Source: Candidatus Nitrosopumilus sp. (GTDB lineage Archaea > Thermoproteota > Nitrososphaeria > Nitrososphaerales > Nitrosopumilaceae). Taken from it: DNA of 33,423 nt. The translations under genes were made by a program, and so were the position numbers. The notes below the pieces were generated by a model. The model ran no database searches, had not been told where the DNA came from, and saw only the letters and a program-made list of their open reading frames with translations. Shown in pieces: positions 23,237-31,339 of the stretch (positions within the stretch are counted from its first letter, which is position 1; each line of letters begins with the position of its first letter). The stretch spans positions 1 to 33,423 of the forward strand of contig JACNFR010000036.1 of the NCBI GenBank assembly GCA_014384555.1, given 5' to 3'.

Positions 23237-23731
23237 TTAAATGGAAACTGGTTTCTCTTTGAGTAGTTTTCTTTTTAGTGGCGTTCCACAAGCAGGACAT
23301 TCTGTTCCGCTTGAATGATTGGTTCTACATCCAGGACAATAGTGAACCCATTTACCTACATCTTTAATTCCCTTAGTCATTATTGGGAGAATTACTAGTC
23401 CTAAATTTTTGGCAACATTTGAAATTGCAAAATCATCACTAATTATCTGGCCTTTCATTTCTATACATAATGCAATAATCGAAATATCTTGCTTTGATAA
23501 TTGCGGGTAATCTCCTGTTTCTTTAGATGCTTTGATTGCATTTTTAGTTGATTCAGAATCTGGCTCTCTAATTTTCAATCTGTTTGTTTCAAGTAGGGTG
23601 CCTAATGCATCGTGATTTTTCTTTATGTGTTTAATTTCATCATAAACTAATGATGTTGTAAAACAATCTTCTGATGATCTAAATGGCACTCCTGCATAAA
23701 ATGCACTTGCATCTAAAATTCTAAAATCCAA
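23237..23731 (-). CDS. nob1: Nob1-like rRNA endonuclease (PIN + zinc ribbon)
   Basis: Nob1 makes the 3'-end cut of 16S rRNA during small-subunit maturation. The 164-aa protein has an N-terminal PIN domain with acidic residues Asp7 (ILDASAF), Glu32, Asp82 (LSKQDISIIAL) and Asp99/100 (IISDDFAISNVA). A C-terminal zinc ribbon follows, with Cys132, 135, 145 and 148 (YCPGC, ECPACG). The order and size fit archaeal Nob1. The start is TTG and overlaps the nadK end by 11 bp. Confidence 0.92.
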   Translation of the reverse strand: MDFRILDASAFYAGVPFRSSEDCFTTSLVYDEIKHIKKNHDALGTLLETNRLKIREPDSESTKNAIKASKETGDYPQLSKQDISIIALCIEMKGQIISDDFAISNVAKNLGLVILPIMTKGIKDVGKWVHYCPGCRTNHSSGTECPACGTPLKRKLLKEKPVSI

Positions 23732-24536
23732 GTTTGCTCATCTGTCTTAGTCCTCTTTTCTTTAATCGTAAAAAGACTGCTGGTTTTTTGTATTTTTTGA
23801 TGGTGATTGGTTCTTCATATCCTATTGTTTTAACAACTTGCGCATCCATTGCAATGTGACAATCATGTGAACAAACAATTTCTATTTTCTCATCTGGAAC
23901 AATTAATGATGCCAATCTATACACTGGTGCAACTGGTGTGATGATCAAGACATCTAAACTTTCATGCAAAATTGGACCGCCTAATGAAAATGAATGTCCT
24001 GTAGATCCACTTGGCGTTGCAATGATTACTCCATCCATTTTTTGTTTTACTGTATCGTCTTGAAATTTTATTTTAATCTCTGCAGTTCTTGTCAAATTTG
24101 TTCTTGTAATGTAAATTTCATTTAGTGCTGGAGGGAATTCCTTTCCTCCACAAGATGCTATAACTCTGGTTCTTTTATCCAAAAAGAAATTATCTTTTAA
24201 AATTTGTTCAATTGCATCATCAATTTCGTCAATTGTAATTTCTGCTAAAATTCCCCTGTTCCCTCCTACGTTAATTGTTAAAATTGGAGTTTCATTTTCT
24301 AAATTCCTAAAAACTCGAAGCGTGGTGCCATCTCCACCAAGAGTAATGACTAGATCTAGTTTTTCTTTTTTTAACTCTTCTAGAGTTTCAAATTGTTTTG
24401 CACCTTCCACCTCGATTGGAGAAATTGTAAACACTTTTGCCTTTTTTGCTAAAAGTTTTTTTGTAACATCTTTGGCTGCTTGCTCTGAATCCTTAGAACC
24501 TACTTTGCTCACTACGGCCACTTTTTGTAATTTCAA
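23721..24536 (-). CDS. nadK: NAD kinase
   Basis: This enzyme phosphorylates NAD to NADP. The 271-aa protein has the diagnostic LVITLGGDGTTLRVFRN (GGDG at 67-70), ILTINVGGNRGILAEI, and ATPSGSTGHSFSLGGPI, where family members usually have GSTAYS. ITPVAPVY and DGVIIATPSG complete the fold. The start is TTG. It is the first gene of a two-gene operon with nob1 and diverges from the rhodanese gene with 90 bp between them. Confidence 0.94.
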   Translation of the reverse strand: MKLQKVAVVSKVGSKDSEQAAKDVTKKLLAKKAKVFTISPIEVEGAKQFETLEELKKEKLDLVITLGGDGTTLRVFRNLENETPILTINVGGNRGILAEITIDEIDDAIEQILKDNFFLDKRTRVIASCGGKEFPPALNEIYITRTNLTRTAEIKIKFQDDTVKQKMDGVIIATPSGSTGHSFSLGGPILHESLDVLIITPVAPVYRLASLIVPDEKIEIVCSHDCHIAMDAQVVKTIGYEEPITIKKYKKPAVFLRLKKRGLRQMSKLGF

Positions 24537-24626
24537 GCAGTTCTTCTGAATCTTATTTACTTAAAAATGATATTTTTAGCATTTTTTTGAAAAACAAATA
24601 AGTATGAAAACAAATTTGTTGAAATT

Positions 24627-25472
24627 ATGAGTTACGCACACCCTGAAGTTTTAGTTGATACTGATTGGGTATCACAAAATCCTCCTAATGAAAATAGAAA
24701 ATTAGTTGAAGTTGATTATGATCCTGTAAATGGATATCAAAAAGGCCACATTAGTGGCTCTAGCTTAATCTGGTGGAAACGAGACATTAATGATCCTGTT
24801 ACACGAGATATTATCAGTAAAAAAGAATTTGAAGCATTAATGTCCAAAAATGGAATTACTGCAGATACTGAAGTTATTCTTTATGGTGACTTTAACAATT
24901 GGTTTGCAGCATTTGTTTTCTGGGTTTTCAAAATTTATGGACACGAAAATCTAAAAATTATGAATGGTGGACGAAAAAAATGGGAATTAGAAAATAAAGA
25001 TTATACTACTGATGAACCTCAAATAGCTGCAACAAATTACATTGCACAGCCTCCTGATGAAGGATTACGTGCATATCTGTTTGATGTAAGTCGTGCATTA
25101 GGAAAAGAAGATACTGTCATGGTTGATGTAAGATCACCTGCAGAATTTACTGGTCAAATCACTGCCCCTCCTGAATATCCAATGGAGCATGCACAAAGAG
25201 GCGGCCATATCCCAGATGCAAACAACATACCATGGGCAACTGCAGTCAATGATGCTGATGGCACATTCAAAGCAGTTGAAGAGTTAAGACAAAACTATGA
25301 ACCAAAAGGTGTTACTCCTGACAAGGATGTAATTTGTTATTGTAGAATTGGAGAGCGTTCTTCACACAGTTGGTTTGTATTGAAATATCTACTTGGATAC
25401 CCAAGAGTTCGAAACTATGATGGTTCTTGGACTGAATGGGGAAACATGATAGGAAATCCTGTGGAAAAATAA
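24627..25472 (+). CDS. Two-domain rhodanese-type sulfurtransferase
   Basis: The 281-aa protein has two rhodanese domains. The N-terminal one (residues 1-130) has YDPVNGYQKGHISGSSLIWW and an Asp (YGDF) at the active loop, so it is non-catalytic. The C-terminal one (about 145-280) has VMVDVRSPAEFTG, RGGHIPDANNIPW and the active loop YCRIGERSSH with Cys239. Such enzymes transfer sulfane sulfur, for example from thiosulfate. A 103-aa gene and a ferredoxin-like gene follow on the same strand, which may point to a redox/sulfur role. Confidence 0.9.
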   Translation: MSYAHPEVLVDTDWVSQNPPNENRKLVEVDYDPVNGYQKGHISGSSLIWWKRDINDPVTRDIISKKEFEALMSKNGITADTEVILYGDFNNWFAAFVFWVFKIYGHENLKIMNGGRKKWELENKDYTTDEPQIAATNYIAQPPDEGLRAYLFDVSRALGKEDTVMVDVRSPAEFTGQITAPPEYPMEHAQRGGHIPDANNIPWATAVNDADGTFKAVEELRQNYEPKGVTPDKDVICYCRIGERSSHSWFVLKYLLGYPRVRNYDGSWTEWGNMIGNPVEK

Positions 25473-25473
25473 A

Positions 25474-25785
25474 TTGCTTTTAGACCTTCCTGTTCTTGAG
25501 AAAGGTACTTTCTATTTTATCAAAGACGGTGAATTTGATATTATTCTCGAAGACAAAACAAAGCGTGGTCTTGAGATTAAAGAAACATCTATTGATGAAA
25601 AAATTAATGTCAAAGCCGATAAAGGAATGATCCATGATATGGATGGGATTGGCCATTGGGTTCCAATTCGTTGGTATTTTTCAAAGGATTCCTATGATCT
25701 CTCTCAGGTAGTAGTACATGCAGAATCTATGGAAAAAAAATACACAGAACTACGAGAACTCACATGTCCTGACGATGACGACTGA
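25474..25785 (+). CDS. Hypothetical protein coupled to the sulfurtransferase
   Basis: I do not recognise a family. The 103-aa product is acidic and beta-rich (GTFYFIKDGEFDIILEDKTKRGLEIKET), has a GHWVPIRWYFSKDSYDLSQVVVHA segment, and ends in a Cys and Asp-rich tail (LTCPDDDD). The start is TTG, one base after the sulfurtransferase stop, so it is very likely co-translated with it. There is no membrane segment. Confidence 0.7.
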   Translation: MLLDLPVLEKGTFYFIKDGEFDIILEDKTKRGLEIKETSIDEKINVKADKGMIHDMDGIGHWVPIRWYFSKDSYDLSQVVVHAESMEKKYTELRELTCPDDDD

Positions 25786-25821
25786 TAACCTTTTTATCTA
25801 AAATAAATTTAGTAGAGACAG

Positions 25822-26769
25822 ATGTCCTTACTTCTTAAAGATCGAGTATGGTCAATGGAAGCACCAACTGCAAAACGTGGCGTATATCCTTTACATGGAT
25901 TCAAACTTGGACTTTACAGATTACCAATTAAACTTGAAGAAGTCGCAGAGCTGAAATCTGTCCATGATGGACTCAAAAAAGCATTTGAAATGGACATGTA
26001 TGCTGATAGAATTTACGCAACATATCGTTGGAAAGAACAAAACATGGATGATCCTGATGCAAAAGGATACGAAGAAGTTGACTTGTCAGTTACTGTAGAA
26101 ATTGTGACAGGTGAAGTTGTAGATATTATTTATCAAATTTTCCCAATTGAAAAATTCGGTGATCCTAATTGGGTCAAAGATTATAGAAAAAAGGCAGACC
26201 ATTTTGCTAAAATGATCATTGATACAATTTTACGAAACACCATTTTGGCTGACAAACTAATTTCCTATTATGCTAAAACTGAAAAAATATCTGAAATTGC
26301 AGCCATTCAAAAACTAGAAGAATTAACTCCTCTTGCAAAAATTGTTCTGGGTGCAAAACCAAAACCAGTTGAGGCAAAAGAAGATGATGAAGAAGAAGAT
26401 GATGGTGAAATTGAAATTCCTGATGGTGCAAAACCTGGACCAATTGATGTTGATTATAAATCAAAAATGAAACAAACTACAGCATATGAGGCCCCTGAAC
26501 ACACAATCAAAACTTGGGGTAGACGAGGTACAAGTAATGGTATCATGGGTGTATGGGGAGAATTTGTTTCAGTAGATTATGATATTTGTATTGCAGATGG
26601 TGGATGCATTGAAGCATGCCCTGTAGGAGTTTACGAATGGTTTGATACTCCTGGAAATCCTGCATCTGAACAGAAACCATTAATGTCAAAAGAACCAGAT
26701 TGTATTTTCTGTCTTGCATGTGAGGGTGTTTGTCCACCACAAGCAATCAAGATCTATGAGCAAAAATAA
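25822..26769 (+). CDS. Zinc-ferredoxin-like protein with a large N-terminal domain
   Basis: The last 90 residues resemble the dicluster zinc-containing ferredoxin of Sulfolobales: WGEFVSVDYDICIADGGCIEACPVGVYEWFDTPGNPAS with Cys256, 262 and 266, then DCIFCLACEGVCPP with Cys294, 297, 300 and 304. This fits one [3Fe-4S] and one [4Fe-4S] cluster. Ahead of it is about 185 residues of unknown alpha/beta domain and an acidic linker (EDDEEEDDGEIE). The whole is about three times the length of a normal zinc ferredoxin. It is probably a cytosolic electron carrier or a docking variant, perhaps for the 2-oxoacid oxidoreductase. A tttttatc box about 27 bp upstream gives it its own promoter. Confidence 0.85.
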   Translation: MSLLLKDRVWSMEAPTAKRGVYPLHGFKLGLYRLPIKLEEVAELKSVHDGLKKAFEMDMYADRIYATYRWKEQNMDDPDAKGYEEVDLSVTVEIVTGEVVDIIYQIFPIEKFGDPNWVKDYRKKADHFAKMIIDTILRNTILADKLISYYAKTEKISEIAAIQKLEELTPLAKIVLGAKPKPVEAKEDDEEEDDGEIEIPDGAKPGPIDVDYKSKMKQTTAYEAPEHTIKTWGRRGTSNGIMGVWGEFVSVDYDICIADGGCIEACPVGVYEWFDTPGNPASEQKPLMSKEPDCIFCLACEGVCPPQAIKIYEQK

Positions 26770-26823
26770 TCTAAATTATTTACAAGTATAAATAGCGATA
26801 AATAATATTGTGAAATTAGGGAT

Positions 26824-28908
26824 ATGGCAATTAATCCTTTCACATCATTTGTATTTGATTTATTCATCATTTCGGCAATTATTATCACAGCATACACTGT
26901 TAATTTCTATTATCTGGCATTTCTTTCTAGAGTAAGAAATGAAGTTCGCCCTACTGTTGATTGGGGGACGCCTACTGTAACTATACAATTACCTATTTAC
27001 AATGAAAAATATGTTGCAAAAAGACTAGTAGATTCAGTATGTCATTTGGATTATCCTAAAGACAAAATGCGAATAATGGTATGTGATGACTCTGATGATG
27101 ATACTGTTGAACTACTTCAAGATGTGGTTGATGATTATAAAAAACAAGGATTTCAAATTGAGCATGTTAGACGTGGAACAAGAAAAGGGTACAAGGCAGG
27201 TGCGTTAAAACATGCAATGAAAACAACTGATACAGAGCTTGTTGCTATTTTTGATGCTGATTTCATCCCTCCTACTTGGTTTCTTAAAAGAGCGATTCCA
27301 CATTTTTCAAAATCTGATATTGGATTGATTCAGTGTAGATGGGGGCATGTTAATGAAAATTATTCTACAATCACTCAAGTCCAGGCCCTAAGTATTGATT
27401 TTCATTTCCTTATAGAACAAAAAGCAAAAAGCAACTCTCATCTCTTCATGAATTTCAATGGTACTGCCGGAATTTGGAGACGTGAGTGTATTGAAGATGC
27501 TGGAGGATGGCACACTGCTACACTTGTTGAGGATCTTGATTTGAGTTATAGAGCACAAATGAAAGGTTGGAAATGTGTATTTTTACCTGATATTGTAGTT
27601 GATGCTGAATTACCTGCTCAAATGAATGGTGCCAAACGTCAACAATTTCGTTGGGCTAAGGGTTCTATTCAGTGTGCAATAAAATTACTTTCTGATATTG
27701 GTTTAAAACGAAATGTTGCAATAGAGGCAAAAATTCAAGCGTTCATTCAACTTACTCGTCACATTGTTTATCCTCTAGTGCTGATACAATTTTTGACTTT
27801 GCCAATCTTACTGGCTGCTGAGGTCAACCTCTATGTAGTTAGTGTTCTTCCTGCAATTACCATTGCAACATATCTTGCAATGGGGCCTGGTGCATATCTA
27901 ATTGTAATACGTGGCATGTATCACAAGTCATGGAAGTCAAAAGCAAAATTACTTCCTGCACTACTTGTCTATAATGCTGGGTTGTCTGTAAACAATACTG
28001 TTGCAGTTTTTGACGCTGTACTTGGAAAGAAAAATGAATTTCATAGAACTCCAAAATATGGTCTAGTGACAAAAAAAGATGATTGGAGAGACAAGGCATA
28101 CAATTTACCATTTACACAAACAACTCTATTGGAAATATTTTTTGGCGTTTATGGGATAATGGGAATTTTTATTTCGATATTTACAAGTAATCCTGTCTTT
28201 ATACCAATTATTGCCATTCAAACACTGGGATTTTTCTATATTTCTTACATGAGTTTGTCTCACACTCGCTTCAAAAGAAACAAATCTGTAAGTGGCAAGT
28301 CTATGACCAAGAAAGAAAAAACAGCTAATACTATTTACAAACTTGCAATGATTGGAATTGTTTCAATAATTGTTTTTGGTGGTTACATGGCAGTTTCTGG
28401 TTATAATACTGACATTTACCCTCTAGATAGAATCCGAGGAAATCTTGATGGAGTCATGTCTTCTTCTGATCCTGCCATAATTCGTGATCATTTGGTAGCA
28501 ATTCAAACTGATTTGGATTTGGTGATGGCAAATATTCCTGAAATAACTGATAAAAATGGAAACGTTATTGCCAAAAATCCTGTTTGGATATTTGGAACAG
28601 AATCTACTAACTTTCTTAGAATTCAAAATAACATAGATACAATGTTTGCCGGATTAGATGAAATATCTTCACTCTCAAAAGACAACTCTGCATATCATAC
28701 TGGAATGTTGGATATCAACGACAGGGCATTATTATTAAAAATCAACATAATGGATGCAACTCCATACATGTATGTTAGTCCTGCAAACATGATGTTCAGT
28801 GTTATCTGGATTGCAGCAATTATTGGAATCTTTGCAATGTTGAAAAGAAAGAAAGAAAATCTCCAAAAAGTTGATTTGACACATGATATTCCTTTGAAAA
28901 CAAATTAA
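26824..28908 (+). CDS. Membrane GT2 glycosyltransferase fused to a C-terminal sensor-like module
   Basis: The 694-aa protein has an N-terminal membrane span (about 10-34) and a family 2 glycosyltransferase domain (50-280) with CDDSDDD, FDADF (143-147), VEDLDLSY (235-242) and QQFRWAKG (273-280), the processive QxxRW signature. Four to five more spans follow (about 312-365 and 430-478). A basic linker (RFKRNKSVSGKSMTKKEK) joins residues 505-690: a span, about 135 extracytoplasmic helical residues, and a final span. That last module is repeated in the next gene at 492 identical bases. It probably makes or exports a surface polysaccharide or glycolipid; the product is unknown. Confidence 0.85.
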   Translation: MAINPFTSFVFDLFIISAIIITAYTVNFYYLAFLSRVRNEVRPTVDWGTPTVTIQLPIYNEKYVAKRLVDSVCHLDYPKDKMRIMVCDDSDDDTVELLQDVVDDYKKQGFQIEHVRRGTRKGYKAGALKHAMKTTDTELVAIFDADFIPPTWFLKRAIPHFSKSDIGLIQCRWGHVNENYSTITQVQALSIDFHFLIEQKAKSNSHLFMNFNGTAGIWRRECIEDAGGWHTATLVEDLDLSYRAQMKGWKCVFLPDIVVDAELPAQMNGAKRQQFRWAKGSIQCAIKLLSDIGLKRNVAIEAKIQAFIQLTRHIVYPLVLIQFLTLPILLAAEVNLYVVSVLPAITIATYLAMGPGAYLIVIRGMYHKSWKSKAKLLPALLVYNAGLSVNNTVAVFDAVLGKKNEFHRTPKYGLVTKKDDWRDKAYNLPFTQTTLLEIFFGVYGIMGIFISIFTSNPVFIPIIAIQTLGFFYISYMSLSHTRFKRNKSVSGKSMTKKEKTANTIYKLAMIGIVSIIVFGGYMAVSGYNTDIYPLDRIRGNLDGVMSSSDPAIIRDHLVAIQTDLDLVMANIPEITDKNGNVIAKNPVWIFGTESTNFLRIQNNIDTMFAGLDEISSLSKDNSAYHTGMLDINDRALLLKINIMDATPYMYVSPANMMFSVIWIAAIIGIFAMLKRKKENLQKVDLTHDIPLKTN
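28336..28857 (+). repeat. Long direct repeat, copy 1 (in the GT2 gene)
   Basis: This 522-bp stretch matches 29105-29626 at an offset of 769 bp. I compared the two by eye: four mismatches near the left end (28360, 28363-28365), then 492 consecutive identical bases (28366-28857). It encodes the C-terminal membrane module. Confidence 0.95.
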
Positions 28909-28963
28909 TTTCATTTCTGGAAATTCCATTGAATTTTTATGTGTCTGAGAAGTAATTTACCTA

Positions 28964-29659
28964 ATGCCTGAATTTGGTACAATTGCATTGGTTGTCTTCG
29001 CTGTTGCAATAGTGGGTATCATAGCAGTTACTGCAAAATCAAGATTAACTTCAAATAATGTAACACCTGATGTTGGTGGTAAAACAACAATGTCTGGTAA
29101 TGTCTACAAACTTGCAATGATTGGAATTCTTGGGATAATTGTTTTTGGTGGTTACATGGCAGTTTCTGGTTATAATACTGACATTTACCCTCTAGATAGA
29201 ATCCGAGGAAATCTTGATGGAGTCATGTCTTCTTCTGATCCTGCCATAATTCGTGATCATTTGGTAGCAATTCAAACTGATTTGGATTTGGTGATGGCAA
29301 ATATTCCTGAAATAACTGATAAAAATGGAAACGTTATTGCCAAAAATCCTGTTTGGATATTTGGAACAGAATCTACTAACTTTCTTAGAATTCAAAATAA
29401 CATAGATACAATGTTTGCCGGATTAGATGAAATATCTTCACTCTCAAAAGACAACTCTGCATATCATACTGGAATGTTGGATATCAACGACAGGGCATTA
29501 TTATTAAAAATCAACATAATGGATGCAACTCCATACATGTATGTTAGTCCTGCAAACATGATGTTCAGTGTTATCTGGATTGCAGCAATTATTGGAATCT
29601 TTGCAATGTTGAAAAGAAAGAAAGAACAACTCCAAAAAGAAGATGAAATAGGAATTTAA
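28964..29659 (+). CDS. Stand-alone copy of the glycosyltransferase C-terminal module
   Basis: The 231-aa protein starts with its own membrane span (FGTIALVVFAVAIVGIIAVTAK) and a short polar linker. It then repeats the module found at residues 505-690 of the preceding protein: span (KLAMIGILGIIVFGGYMAV), extracytoplasmic helical domain, span (MMFSVIWIAAIIGIFAML). Only two or three residues at the beginning and the last few residues differ. The extracytoplasmic part looks like a helical sensor or assembly domain; no catalytic residues stand out. A tttttatg box about 23-30 bp upstream suggests its own promoter. It may pair with the glycosyltransferase through the shared module. Confidence 0.8.
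   Translation: MPEFGTIALVVFAVAIVGIIAVTAKSRLTSNNVTPDVGGKTTMSGNVYKLAMIGILGIIVFGGYMAVSGYNTDIYPLDRIRGNLDGVMSSSDPAIIRDHLVAIQTDLDLVMANIPEITDKNGNVIAKNPVWIFGTESTNFLRIQNNIDTMFAGLDEISSLSKDNSAYHTGMLDINDRALLLKINIMDATPYMYVSPANMMFSVIWIAAIIGIFAMLKRKKEQLQKEDEIGI
29105..29626 (+). repeat. Long direct repeat, copy 2 (in the 231-aa gene)
   Basis: This is the partner of 28336-28857. Identity is exact from 29135 to 29626, including third codon positions, and ends abruptly on both sides. That pattern suggests a recent duplication or gene conversion rather than protein-level selection. Confidence 0.95.
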
Positions 29660-31170
29660 GGAATATTTAGGTCTCTTCTAATTTCGTCAACTGCTCTAAT
29701 ACCGTAAATGTCTCTTACTTGCTGAATTCTAATTGATTCTTTTAGCATGTCTCTTCCTATCGCATTGGTCAAAATTGAATATACGTCACTAAACCTAACT
29801 TCCCATTTGTCTGCACAATCTAATATTTTACTTACTGCCCACTGTCTTACTTCATGAGGCAATGGAATTTTTTCTCCGGATTCAATTGAAATTTTATCAA
29901 ACAAGTTGACAATGTCTGCAGTCTGTGATGCCATTTTCTCAATGTCTTTTGAAACCCCATACTTTGATTCTGCATTCATTCTAATGTTTGATTGATACTC
30001 TGATAGTTTTAACAATGCCATTATTTCTTTTGATGAATCATCAGATGCCTTACTTGTGACATCTTTGACTGATTGTAATTCTTGAAATAGTTTATCGGAT
30101 TTTTTATGAAATTCTATTGTAGATTCATCTTGTCTTTTCAGTGTGTCTGAAACTGATGATATTTTTTGTTCAATACTATTTGTCTTTTCAAATACATTCT
30201 GTTTGAAATTGGAAACTTCTTCTTGAACTGATTTGAGTCCTTCCCCTACAAATGCTGTGGAATCTGCTCTCTGTGCAAGTGCTCCTATTTCAGTCTCAAT
30301 TTTATCAATCTTACCGCCTAAATCTTTGATAGACTCTAGGCTCAAATTATCTACAGAACTTGCTTTTGATGCAATATCATCAAACTGTTGTTTGAGACCG
30401 TCAATTACTCCTCCTAATGAATCAATTTTTGATGCTTTAGATGAAATCGCATCAATTGTAATTTTGATTGCATCTAATTCTGCATTAAGATTTGAACTAG
30501 ATGATACTCCATCAGAAATTCTTCCCAACTCTTCTTTGAGACTTTCGATAATTTGAGAGCCTGTATCTAATTTTGCAGTTTTTCCTGAGATTTCTTCGAT
30601 TGTATTTTTTAGACTATCCATCTCAGAACCAATTTCTAAAAATGAATCTGTCTTGCCTGAAACCTTTCGTAAATCGTCTCTTACCTCATCAATTCTTTGA
30701 GCAATTTTAATAATCATTTGAGAATTGTTTTGAATTGAATTCATACTGTCTTCTACTTGCTGTGACAATTCTTGAGGTTTTGATGTTTTTTGTAATTCAG
30801 AAATTCGACTGATTTCTTTTTCTAATTTTGCTGTTTGATCATTAATCTTATTTACTAGATTTGACTGTGTTCTGACTTGATTTAATCCTGAGAATAGTTT
30901 TTGAGTATCATCTTCTATAATGTTAATCTGTTTTGATTGTTTTTGAATGTGCTCTAATGTTAATGCTAATGTGTCGATCATTCCTTTCATTGAAACCAGG
31001 ACTTTTTGATTTTCCCCAAAGATTTTTGACATTACTTTGATCTCCTTTTGTAATGCTTTGTTAGAATCTGAAACTGATGCTACTTTTTTTAATAATATTG
31101 ATGGGCTTGGCTCTTTCTTCGTTACTTTTTTTGCCTTGGGCGTGGTTTTCTTTGTAGTTTTGACAGCCAT
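29656..31170 (-). CDS. Long coiled-coil protein with lysine-rich tail
   Basis: The 504-aa protein has three parts. Residues 1-23 (TTKKTTPKAKKVTKKEPSP) resemble a histone H1-like basic tail. Residues 30-390 are almost continuous coiled coil; within them about 24-residue units recur at 184-275 (ELDAIKITIDAISSKASKID and variants). Residues 390-504 form a compact helical domain (LPHEVRQWAVSKILDCADKW, ending VDEIRRDLNIP). There is no membrane segment or signal peptide. No family is recognised; an architectural, DNA-associated or cytoskeleton-like role is possible but unproven. Its 3' end overlaps the convergent 231-aa gene by 4 bp. Confidence 0.75.
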   Translation of the reverse strand: MAVKTTKKTTPKAKKVTKKEPSPSILLKKVASVSDSNKALQKEIKVMSKIFGENQKVLVSMKGMIDTLALTLEHIQKQSKQINIIEDDTQKLFSGLNQVRTQSNLVNKINDQTAKLEKEISRISELQKTSKPQELSQQVEDSMNSIQNNSQMIIKIAQRIDEVRDDLRKVSGKTDSFLEIGSEMDSLKNTIEEISGKTAKLDTGSQIIESLKEELGRISDGVSSSSNLNAELDAIKITIDAISSKASKIDSLGGVIDGLKQQFDDIASKASSVDNLSLESIKDLGGKIDKIETEIGALAQRADSTAFVGEGLKSVQEEVSNFKQNVFEKTNSIEQKISSVSDTLKRQDESTIEFHKKSDKLFQELQSVKDVTSKASDDSSKEIMALLKLSEYQSNIRMNAESKYGVSKDIEKMASQTADIVNLFDKISIESGEKIPLPHEVRQWAVSKILDCADKWEVRFSDVYSILTNAIGRDMLKESIRIQQVRDIYGIRAVDEIRRDLNIP

Positions 31171-31231
31171 GTAAATTCAATTAAAAATTTAAAGATAAAA
31201 AAGTTGGGTGTGAAATAAAAAATGTAAAGAG

Positions 31232-31339
31232 TTACTTGTTTACAACTTCTGGTTCATGAAGTAATTCATGAAATGTCTTTTCAGCCAAACCATTTGCTGT
31301 ATCGATAAACCCTTGTGGACAATATTCACATTGAATCAT
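31232..31339 (-). CDS. 35-aa C2H2-like zinc-finger microprotein
   Basis: This gene is not in the ORF track. The product starts MIQCEYCPQGFIDT and continues LAEKTFHELLHEPE. The ligands are Cys4, Cys7, His24 and His28, i.e. C-x2-C-x16-H-x3-H, identical in spacing to the 33-aa protein at 7913-8014 although the rest differs. The ATG is directly preceded by a perfect palindrome and a TATA box at the leaderless distance, so it is clearly built as a regulated gene. It is probably a small DNA- or protein-binding regulator, possibly autoregulated. Confidence 0.7.
   Translation of the reverse strand: MIQCEYCPQGFIDTANGLAEKTFHELLHEPEVVNK

Noticed and set aside
28423-28626. Two identical 67-aa minus-strand ORFs (also 29192-29395)
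   Set aside because: They are shadows of the exact repeat in the GT2 gene and its neighbour; their identity reflects the DNA repeat, not a separate gene family.
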